A DNA stretch of 14,709 nt, taken from the NCBI GenBank assembly GCA_001995005.1, contig MDJN01000111.1, forward strand, positions 1 to 14,709, written 5' to 3'. Below are positions 1 to 6,421 of this stretch, one piece after another. The position numbers were made by a program, and so were the translations under genes. The notes under the pieces were generated by a model. That model worked only from the letters and a program-made list of their open reading frames with translations. It searched no databases and was not told the DNA's origin. How positions within the stretch are numbered: the stretch's first letter is position 1; each line of letters starts with the position of its first letter. Source of the stretch: Candidatus Parepulonipiscium sp. PG-Nun2H_MBin03. GTDB lineage: Bacteria; Bacillota; Clostridia; Lachnospirales; Cellulosilyticaceae.

Positions 1-112
1 CTATCATCTGGTAAAAGTTTCTTAGATATAATATTTTTCCACTCTACACCTGGTTCTTTTAAAAACTCATAAAATGGTATAGATATAATTATTTTGCATA
101 TAAATAATAAAC

Positions 113-129
113 TAGTTATATAATAACTA
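113..129. repeat. Perfect AT-rich palindrome
   Basis: TAGTTAT at 113-119 is the exact inverse of ATAACTA at 123-129, with the spacer ATA. It lies about 115 bases upstream of the first transporter gene and overlaps the weak -10 candidate. It could be an operator for a regulator of the operon, but in DNA this AT-rich a chance palindrome is also possible. Confidence 0.4.
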
Positions 130-156
130 TAAAAGCAAAAATGTGGTGAATAAATT

Positions 157-217
157 AACTATATAGCTAGAAAAATTATACAATAAGTTTAAATTAACAA
201 AAACTAGCAATATAGTT
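157..217. repeat. Imperfect 14-bp inverted repeat in the operon leader
   Basis: AACTATATAGCTAG at 157-170 and CTAGCAATATAGTT at 204-217 are inverted copies matching at 13 of 14 positions, separated by 33 bases. The right arm ends 14 bases before the ribosome binding site of the permease gene. It could act as paired operator half-sites or form a hairpin in the 5' untranslated RNA. There is no run of T after it, so it is not an intrinsic terminator. Confidence 0.5.
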
Positions 218-243
218 GAATAAATATTTAAAAGGAGGGTGTA

Positions 244-1068
244 ATGAAAAGATTATATTACGGGCTAGGCAAAGCTAATTTTATTCAGTATGTAGTATTT
301 GCAATATTTTTATTAGTATTTTACTTACCGCTTGCCAATCTGGCTATGTTAGCATTTGGCAATAGGTACGAGGCGCCAGCAGTTTTTCCACAAGAGTTTG
401 GGTTTAGATGGTGGGAATTTGTTTTAAGCCAAAAAAGCTTATTATCAGCGATTAGTACTTCGTTTATACTGGCAATTGTAGTTACAATAGTCTCTATGAT
501 AATATGTTTGCCTGCTGCATATGCACTAGCAAGGTATGAATTTAAAGGCAGGAGATTTTTACAATTTTCTTTTTTGCTATGTAACGCATTTCCTAAGATG
601 GGGTTATATATATCAATTGCAATTGTGTATTATAAACTAAATCTTATGGGAACTTTTGTTGGGGTAGTACTAATTCATGTAATAAACACCATGATGTTTA
701 TGACTTGGATACCAGCTGGGGCATTTAGAAGTGTGCACCGTCAACAAGAAGAGGCTGCTAGAGATGCAGGAGCTGGTGCAATGCTGACTTTTATGAAAAT
801 TACTCTTCCGATGGCGATGCCGGGTATTGCCGTTGCATCTATATTTACTTTTTTAGCTTCTATAGAAGAAGCACAAGGAACTTTACTTGTAGGTTTTCCA
901 CAAGTTAAAACAATACCAGTTGAGCTATACGGTGTTATAATGCAATATCCAACATCTGCAGGCCCAGTGCTTTCTATTATTTTAATTTTACCTACAATAG
1001 TTATTATGTTGATTGCGAAAAAATATATTAGTGCGGACGCAATTTCAAAGGGGTTCAACGCAAAATAG
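244..1068 (+). CDS. ABC transporter permease (binding-protein-dependent, CysTWA/PotC type)
   Basis: Inner-membrane channel subunit of an importer, 274 residues. About six hydrophobic segments are visible, near residues 14-36, 69-93, 107-130, 136-158, 191-211 and 240-258. The EAA loop that docks onto the ATPase is clear at 170-189 (EEAARDAGA, then the I-x-LP ending ITLP), as in the BPD_transp_1 family. The ATG follows AAAGGAGGGT by a few bases, which settles the start. It is the first gene of a six-gene operon; its stop codon overlaps the ribosome binding site of the ATPase gene 14 bases downstream. The family resembles the second permease of spermidine/putrescine, Fe(III) and 2-aminoethylphosphonate importers. 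The class is certain; the substrate cannot be read from this protein. Confidence 0.93.
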   Translation: MKRLYYGLGKANFIQYVVFAIFLLVFYLPLANLAMLAFGNRYEAPAVFPQEFGFRWWEFVLSQKSLLSAISTSFILAIVVTIVSMIICLPAAYALARYEFKGRRFLQFSFLLCNAFPKMGLYISIAIVYYKLNLMGTFVGVVLIHVINTMMFMTWIPAGAFRSVHRQQEEAARDAGAGAMLTFMKITLPMAMPGIAVASIFTFLASIEEAQGTLLVGFPQVKTIPVELYGVIMQYPTSAGPVLSIILILPTIVIMLIAKKYISADAISKGFNAK

Positions 1069-1082
1069 GAGGAGTTATATAG

Positions 1083-2042
1083 ATGAAATTACAAGTTAAA
1101 AATGTAGAGAAATTGTATGGAAACGGAGATGGTATTAGAGATATAAATCTTGATATTGAAGAAGGTGAGTTGCTTACATTATTAGGCCCGTCTGGGTGTG
1201 GCAAGTCAACAATTCTTAGAACTTTAGGAGGATTTATCTCTATTGACAAAGGACAAATTTTAATTGATGGTAAAGAAGTTCATAATTTACCTCCAGAAAA
1301 ACGTTCAACAGCAATGGTGTTCCAGAGCTATAACCTATGGCCACATATGACAATTTTTGAAAACTTAGCGTTTGGTCTAAAAATTAAAAAAGTGCCTAAA
1401 GCTGAAATGAGTAAACGCATAGAAAATATGTTAAAATTGGTTGGTATGATAGACCATATAAAAAAATATCCAACTCAACTTTCAGGAGGGCAACAACAGC
1501 GTATTGCTATAGCACGTGCGTTATTGCTAGAGCCAACAGTACTGTTACTAGATGAGCCCTTTTCGGCATTGGATGCAAAAATTCGGGTACAGATGCGAGA
1601 AGAGTTAAAGCAAATCCAACAATCTCTAAATATGACAGTTGTTTTTGTAACACATGACCAAGAAGAGGCTATGGCAGTTTCAGATAGAATTGTTGTAATG
1701 AACAAAGGTGTAATAGAGCAAATAGGCTCACCTACAGAAATTTATGATAATCCAACAACAAGATATGTTGCCACATTTATCGGAGAGATGAACTTTTTGA
1801 AAAATACAGATGGTACTACACTGGCAGTTAGGCCAGAAGATGTTGTGATTAATGCAGATAATGCAGATACATCAATTGAAGGAATTATTAAAACAATTAT
1901 GATTTTAGGACACTACACCAGCATTAGCATGGAGGTAGGAGACACGACAGTACATGCTTATGTACCGAGGCTTAAGGCAAATAAATTTAGTATCAATGAT
2001 AAGGTAAGCATTTCTTTTATAAAATATTATACCTATAATTAA
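1083..2042 (+). CDS. ABC transporter ATP-binding protein (PotA/UgpC-like)
   Basis: The ATPase that powers the importer, on the cytoplasmic face of the membrane, 319 residues. All nucleotide-site motifs are intact: Walker A GPSGCGKST at 35-43, Q-loop glutamine at 81, signature LSGGQ at 133-137, Walker B with DEP at 157-159 and the H-loop histidine at 191. A C-terminal TOBE-like domain follows (LAVRPEDV near 247-254). At 319 residues it is on the short side for this family, with a compact C-terminal domain. AGGAGGAG at 1067-1074 sits 8 bases before the ATG and overlaps the upstream stop, which suggests coupled translation. It lies between the first permease and the binding-protein gene, so it almost certainly serves both permeases here. 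Confidence 0.94.
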   Translation: MKLQVKNVEKLYGNGDGIRDINLDIEEGELLTLLGPSGCGKSTILRTLGGFISIDKGQILIDGKEVHNLPPEKRSTAMVFQSYNLWPHMTIFENLAFGLKIKKVPKAEMSKRIENMLKLVGMIDHIKKYPTQLSGGQQQRIAIARALLLEPTVLLLDEPFSALDAKIRVQMREELKQIQQSLNMTVVFVTHDQEEAMAVSDRIVVMNKGVIEQIGSPTEIYDNPTTRYVATFIGEMNFLKNTDGTTLAVRPEDVVINADNADTSIEGIIKTIMILGHYTSISMEVGDTTVHAYVPRLKANKFSINDKVSISFIKYYTYN

Positions 2043-2058
2043 AATGGAGGATGAAAAC

Positions 2059-3207
2059 ATGACTAAATTAGCGAAAAAATTAATTGCGGTAGGTTTATTA
2101 GGAGGGCTTATGATAACTACATTTACAGGATGTAGCAGTTCATCGTCATCTGATAGTAAAACAGTTACAATATGGGCACAAGGGTCTGATAATACAAAAA
2201 TGCAATTGGAGGCACAGGCTGAAAGATTTAACGAAATCCAAGATGAATACGAAGCAAAAGTTGAGTTTATTATAACAGGTACAGGAACGCAAGGGGTTAA
2301 TGAGCGTGTGCTTGCAGCATATAAGGCAGGTCAAACAGATACTATGTATGATTTAATTGAGATTGACGATGGTAAAATCTCAGGATTACTTGCACAAGAC
2401 GCTGAAGACTTGTTTTTAGAGATTGATAAATCTCAGTTATCAAATCATATTAACTGTAGATATGAACCGTCTGACAGTGCAGAGTATATGGTACCATACA
2501 GAGGAACAACTGTACTATTAGCTTATAATAGTAATACGGTGCCAAATCCACCTTCAACAATGGATGAGTTATATCAGTGGATTAAAGATAATCCAGGGCG
2601 TTTTGCATATAACCCACCAAACTCTGGAGGAGCAGGTGCATCTTTTGTAGTTGCAACAGTATATAATCAAATGGAAGAAAGTGCATTAACATCATCAGAT
2701 GAGTCAAATAAACAATACTGGGATGCAGGATTTGAAATATTAGCAGATTTACACCCATACATGTATCAATCATCAGGAAAAGTAGTATATCCAAACAAAA
2801 ATCAAGGTACAATGGATATATTAGCAAGCAGAGAAATTGATATGACTCCTGTTTGGGCAGATATGTTTATATCTCAACAAGGATTAGGTACAATGCCTAG
2901 TGAAATGAAAGTAACACAAATTGACCCACCACTTACTGGAAATTTAGTTGGATTTAGTATACCGTCTATCGGATCAAACTCAGAAGGAGCGTTGGCATTT
3001 ATAAATTATATGTTAAGTGCAGAAGCACAAAACATTGCTCTAGAGTCTATGGCAGCACTTCCTGTAATAGATTTTGGCTTGCTAGACCCAGAAGCAATTA
3101 AGAGTATTGAAACATTAGATGTTAAAGAATTCCGTAATAGTAGCCTAGGAACTTTACAAACAGAGTTATATGATAAATGGGATATGGATATTGCACCACT
3201 AAATTAA
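2059..3207 (+). CDS. ABC transporter solute-binding lipoprotein
   Basis: Extracellular substrate-binding component, 382 residues, anchored to the membrane by lipid. The N-terminus has the lysines, hydrophobic stretch and FTGC lipobox of a lipoprotein, giving Cys25 as the modified residue, followed by a serine-rich linker. The mature part is a family 1/6-type binding protein (TVTIWAQGSD near 35-44). The stretch RFAYNPPNSGGAG at 181-193 resembles the ligand-region motif of YnjB-type and other Fe/polyamine/phosphonate-class binding proteins. I chose the ATG at 2059 because TGGAGG at 2045-2050 lies 8 bases upstream; an in-frame ATG at 2044 would begin on that site and add five residues before the signal peptide. 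Its ligand is presumably what the downstream GDPD and PHP enzymes hydrolyse, which is inference. Confidence 0.9.
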   Translation: MTKLAKKLIAVGLLGGLMITTFTGCSSSSSSDSKTVTIWAQGSDNTKMQLEAQAERFNEIQDEYEAKVEFIITGTGTQGVNERVLAAYKAGQTDTMYDLIEIDDGKISGLLAQDAEDLFLEIDKSQLSNHINCRYEPSDSAEYMVPYRGTTVLLAYNSNTVPNPPSTMDELYQWIKDNPGRFAYNPPNSGGAGASFVVATVYNQMEESALTSSDESNKQYWDAGFEILADLHPYMYQSSGKVVYPNKNQGTMDILASREIDMTPVWADMFISQQGLGTMPSEMKVTQIDPPLTGNLVGFSIPSIGSNSEGALAFINYMLSAEAQNIALESMAALPVIDFGLLDPEAIKSIETLDVKEFRNSSLGTLQTELYDKWDMDIAPLN

Positions 3208-3219
3208 GGAGAGTATCGG

Positions 3220-4062
3220 ATGGAAAAAGAGAATAAAGTATTACCTTATTTAATGATGCTGCCTTCTATATTACTGATGAGTTTGGTGGTAATATACCCT
3301 ATAATAATGGGTGTTATAACTAGTTTTCAGCAACAAGAAAGTGGCGGATATGGATTTGAAAATTATAGATATTTCTTTGAAAACGATTACCATACGACAG
3401 GAATTTGGTATACACTAAAGATTGTAGTTATAACAGTTGTAGCAGCAATTGCAATTTCTTATTTATTGGCGATATTTTTAAGATTTAGTAATACTCCTAT
3501 AAGCAGATTAATGGGAAAATTGTATATATTACCTAGATTTATTCCAGCTCTTGTTGCGGTAAATGGTATGATTACAGTAATTAGAGACTCAGGACTTATT
3601 AATCGTATATCGCAAGTTTTTGGGTATAATCTGCATTTAAACATGATGTATGATGAAAAAGGAATTATTCTAATGAACTTATGGTTTAATATTCCTTTTG
3701 CAACAATGATGATTTCTGCCGCTCTTTCTGCCATTAATGATTCAGAAGTTGAAGCTATGCGTGACGTGTCTGCAAGTAAAACTATGATATTTACAAACTT
3801 AATACTACCTCTTACCTATAGAGACGTATTTGTTGCAGCAACATTTATCTTTATGAGCAATATAAGCTCATTTACAACACCATATTTAATGGGTGCAACA
3901 TACCCTAAAATGATGGGTGTAACTTTATTTGACCTTTATAATAACTTCCACTATGGTAGAGCGGCAGCACTGTCAGTTATTATGTTTTTATTCTCGTCAG
4001 TAGCAGCTAGTATTTATATTTATATAAATATGAGAAAAGACAAATGGGAGGTTGGCAGATGA
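3220..4062 (+). CDS. ABC transporter permease (second channel subunit, PotB-type)
   Basis: Second membrane subunit of the importer, 280 residues. The N-terminus has the cytoplasmic start and first long hydrophobic helix (about 8-36), then a periplasm-facing segment and further helices near 66-88, 103-122, 148-170, 203-222 and 248-269. The EAA loop lies at about 178-197 (EAMRDVSASKT, ending ILPL). AAGGAG at 3206-3211 is 8 bases before the ATG and overlaps the binding-protein stop. The gene ends in an ATGA overlap with the GDPD gene, so the enzymes are translationally tied to the transporter. The two permease genes are separated by the ATPase and binding-protein genes, a less common order for this importer class. 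Confidence 0.93.
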   Translation: MEKENKVLPYLMMLPSILLMSLVVIYPIIMGVITSFQQQESGGYGFENYRYFFENDYHTTGIWYTLKIVVITVVAAIAISYLLAIFLRFSNTPISRLMGKLYILPRFIPALVAVNGMITVIRDSGLINRISQVFGYNLHLNMMYDEKGIILMNLWFNIPFATMMISAALSAINDSEVEAMRDVSASKTMIFTNLILPLTYRDVFVAATFIFMSNISSFTTPYLMGATYPKMMGVTLFDLYNNFHYGRAAALSVIMFLFSSVAASIYIYINMRKDKWEVGR

Positions 4063-4973
4063 TTATTCCGTTTGCACATAGAGGAGACATAGGTTATGCT
4101 CCTGAAAATACGCTCCCAGCTTTTGAAAGAGCAGCGTCGTTAAATTGTTCAGTGGAACTTGATATACAATTTACAAAAGATAACGAAGTAGTAGTTTTTC
4201 ATGATAAAACTCTAAAAAGACTTGGCTTAGGTACAAACTTAGTTTCTTATAACACTCCCATTTCAGAAATGACTTGGGAGTTTCTTAAAAATATTGACAT
4301 ACCATATGGAGGCCATTTGCTAAATTATTTTCCAGAAGAAGGTTTTGTTAATGAAGAATTTTATTATTATCCATGGAGCTTAGATACATCCGAAAATATT
4401 ATAAGAATAGCAAAAAAATATAATTATGATATACAAAAGATATTAGAATGCTATAATAATAAATATGAACAAGCAATTAAATTAGATACACGTACCGCAA
4501 AGATTATGCACTTTGAAGAATTTTTATATTGGGTCAAAGAACAAGCAGATGATTTTACTGCAGAAATTGAGTATAAAGCTATAGGTTTAACTAGAAAAGT
4601 ATTAGATTTAATAGAAAAAACTCAAACTTCTAATAAATGTATTCTCATGTCAGGAGTAGAAGAATATAACGACGAGATGCAAAATTATATTGCGAAAAAC
4701 GGCAAGCCAAATGGATTGAAGCTAGGTGCAAATATTCGTTATTTAAATGATTATAACAAAAATCTTATTGAAGATTGGGATTTATATGAAGTAGGGTTAA
4801 ATGCTAATACGTATGGTAAAGAGGAAGTTAAATACTTAGAGCAACAAGGTATAAAAGTATTTTCAAATTTAGGAGATACCCCAGCTTGGTGGAATGAAAT
4901 GCAAACAAACGGTACACATGCATTTAAAACAAATTGCTTAAGTAAATATTTAGAAAACTATAGGAGCAACTAA
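4059..4973 (+). CDS. Glycerophosphodiester phosphodiesterase family protein
   Basis: Predicted metal-dependent enzyme cleaving a glycerophosphodiester, or related diester, to a phosphomonoester and an alcohol; 304 residues with no signal peptide, so cytoplasmic. The family residues are present: His7-Arg8-Gly9, Glu16-Asn17, Glu33 and Asp35 (VELDIQF), His48-Asp49, and a later metal-site glutamate in AEIEYK at 168-173. Between the two halves, residues about 80-150 form an insert rich in Tyr, Asn and Lys that is longer than usual for bacterial GDPD proteins. I chose ATG 4059 over ATG 4044 because GGGAGG at 4046-4051 precedes it by 7 bases and it makes a classic ATGA overlap with the permease stop. 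The co-encoded importer suggests it acts on an imported substrate; glycerophosphocholine-type diesters, a sugar phosphodiester of agrocinopine type, or another diester all remain possible. Confidence 0.87.
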   Translation: MIIPFAHRGDIGYAPENTLPAFERAASLNCSVELDIQFTKDNEVVVFHDKTLKRLGLGTNLVSYNTPISEMTWEFLKNIDIPYGGHLLNYFPEEGFVNEEFYYYPWSLDTSENIIRIAKKYNYDIQKILECYNNKYEQAIKLDTRTAKIMHFEEFLYWVKEQADDFTAEIEYKAIGLTRKVLDLIEKTQTSNKCILMSGVEEYNDEMQNYIAKNGKPNGLKLGANIRYLNDYNKNLIEDWDLYEVGLNANTYGKEEVKYLEQQGIKVFSNLGDTPAWWNEMQTNGTHAFKTNCLSKYLENYRSN

Positions 4974-4978
4974 AAATT

Positions 4979-6379
4979 ATGGTAGATACAAAACTTATTC
5001 TAACACCACAAGAGACGGCAAAAAACATTTTAGTATCATTTGAAGTAAAGGAAGATTATGATTTTCTGGATATAAAATTTAACTATGAGCCAAAATCATT
5101 AGAAGATAGACGAAAGATGAATATTGCCTTAGAAAAGTCATATAAAAAATATAATATTCCCTTAGAAATGCAAAATAAAGTTCAAAACCTTAAATCACTA
5201 GATAACCTATTAACTATAATGTTAATCTCTCCTAGTAAATATGTAGGAGCAGCACATAAGTTAACTAGAAATCAACGACATATGATAAGTCCCACAAATT
5301 CAACTGAAGGTTTTATGAACACACCGATTGAAAAAGGCATATGGCAGTTAAGAATAAATGTACACTTAGTTATTACAGATACATGTACTTGTAAAATACA
5401 GATTAGGGGACGAAAAAACACAGATTGGTACCCATGTGAGTTGCATTGTCACAGCACGCATAGTGATGGAAAATTTACCATTGAGGAATTAATCAAGAAT
5501 GCAAAAATGCATGGGCTAGCAGGAATAGCGTTGACTGATCATAACACAAATTCTGGCATAGAAAAAGCCAAAATAGAAGCGGAAAAACAAGGTTTAGTTT
5601 TACTGCAAGGCACTGAATGGACAACATACTATGGGCATATGTTAGTGCAAGGAAAGTGCGAATACTTTGAATGGTATGATACTAAAATAGATGGATTAGA
5701 ACCTAAATTACAAAAAATACGAGAATATGGCGGTATAAGTGGAGTTGCACATCCGTTTCGTCCAGGGAACCCGATTGGAACTGGGTGCAATTGGGAATAT
5801 ATAGTAAACGACTGGTCTAATATGACTTATATAGAAATATTATCTGGAGAAAGCCCTACGGAGTATTACTATAATGATAGAGCCATAAAGTTATGGTTTA
5901 GTTTGCTTGATAAGGGATATAGACTTACCCCTACATCAGGAATAGATTGGCATAGAGAGCTAAAGAAAGAGGCAACTTACGCTTGCACTTGGATTAGAGC
6001 AACCGATGGGCTTAGCGAGCAGGCTATGTTAGATGCACTGAAAAATCATGCCACTACATTAACTATAGGAAATAGACTAAATTTTAAATTAAAACATGGT
6101 AAGGACATAGCACAAATTGGGGATACGATTTGCAGTGGAGATGCTAATGTAATAATTGAATTAGATGATTTATGGGTACCTAATAAAAATGCTGATATAG
6201 TCCATAAAACAGTTTCTATAATAACAAATCAGCAACAACTTGTATATACAGGTGATATAGACAAAGCTATTCCAGATATAAATCTAAAAGAGGGTAATTG
6301 GTATGTAGCAATTGTGAGTGGTACATTAAATGGTAAACCTAGCTTAATTGCAATTACTGCCCCTATTTGGTGTGAATAG
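4979..6379 (+). CDS. PHP-domain metallohydrolase, CehA/McbA family
   Basis: Predicted cytoplasmic metal-dependent phosphoesterase or hydrolase, 466 residues. The PHP domain begins near 150 with HCHSTHSDG (His156, His158, Asp163). It continues with TDHNT (His188), Glu213 in GTEWT, AHPF (His258) and SGIDWH (Asp323, His325), so the set expected for a PHP metal centre looks complete. Residues 1-145 form a separate N-terminal domain with few recognisable motifs, and about 335-466 form a further C-terminal beta-rich part. The start is preceded by AGGAG at 4962-4966, 12 bases away, a rather long spacing; no better start is near. As the last gene of the transporter operon it probably acts after the GDPD enzyme, for example removing phosphate from its product, but the family also contains carbamate hydrolases. 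Confidence 0.85.
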   Translation: MVDTKLILTPQETAKNILVSFEVKEDYDFLDIKFNYEPKSLEDRRKMNIALEKSYKKYNIPLEMQNKVQNLKSLDNLLTIMLISPSKYVGAAHKLTRNQRHMISPTNSTEGFMNTPIEKGIWQLRINVHLVITDTCTCKIQIRGRKNTDWYPCELHCHSTHSDGKFTIEELIKNAKMHGLAGIALTDHNTNSGIEKAKIEAEKQGLVLLQGTEWTTYYGHMLVQGKCEYFEWYDTKIDGLEPKLQKIREYGGISGVAHPFRPGNPIGTGCNWEYIVNDWSNMTYIEILSGESPTEYYYNDRAIKLWFSLLDKGYRLTPTSGIDWHRELKKEATYACTWIRATDGLSEQAMLDALKNHATTLTIGNRLNFKLKHGKDIAQIGDTICSGDANVIIELDDLWVPNKNADIVHKTVSIITNQQQLVYTGDIDKAIPDINLKEGNWYVAIVSGTLNGKPSLIAITAPIWCE

Positions 6380-6387
6380 TACATTAA

Positions 6388-6420
6388 AAAACAGGTTAGG
6401 ATCTGATCCCAACCTGTTTT
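6388..6420. terminator. Bidirectional intrinsic terminator between convergent genes
   Basis: AAAACAGGTT (6388-6397) pairs with AACCTGTTTT (6411-6420). An inner GGAT/ATCC stem closes a CTG loop, with a single A-C mismatch between the two stems. The run of A on the left and T on the right lets it work in both directions. It ends the transporter operon and lies directly against the TAA of the convergent ABC-F gene (stop at 6422-6424). Confidence 0.88.
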
Positions 6421-6421
6421 C

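Larger units (their letters stand above)
1..243. other. Non-coding region upstream of the transporter operon
   Basis: No gene is supported here. An open frame on the - strand over roughly the first 100 bases reads as plausible protein (it includes the residues EFLKEPGVEWKNI) but has no ATG, GTG or TTG start. On the + strand a frame open from base 1 closes at the TAA at 70-72. Either could be the end of a gene or decayed sequence outside the window. The rest is very AT-rich and carries a palindrome (113-129) and a long inverted repeat (157-217). No strong sigma-A promoter stands out; TTGCAT (94-99) and TATATA (117-122), 17 bases apart, is a weak candidate. The region ends in the ribosome binding site AAAGGAGGGT of the first gene. 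Confidence 0.5.

Noticed and set aside
1..100. Partial gene on the - strand at the window edge
   Set aside because: The frame reads as plausible protein but has no start codon or ribosome site, so it cannot be told from chance or decayed sequence without the flanking DNA.
2044..2058. Upstream ATG for the binding protein
   Set aside because: It overlaps the TGGAGG ribosome site that serves the ATG at 2059, and it would add charged residues before a normal lipoprotein signal.
4044..4058. Upstream ATG for the GDPD gene
   Set aside because: It overlaps the GGGAGG site that serves ATG 4059; the ATGA overlap and the family's usual N-terminus favour 4059.
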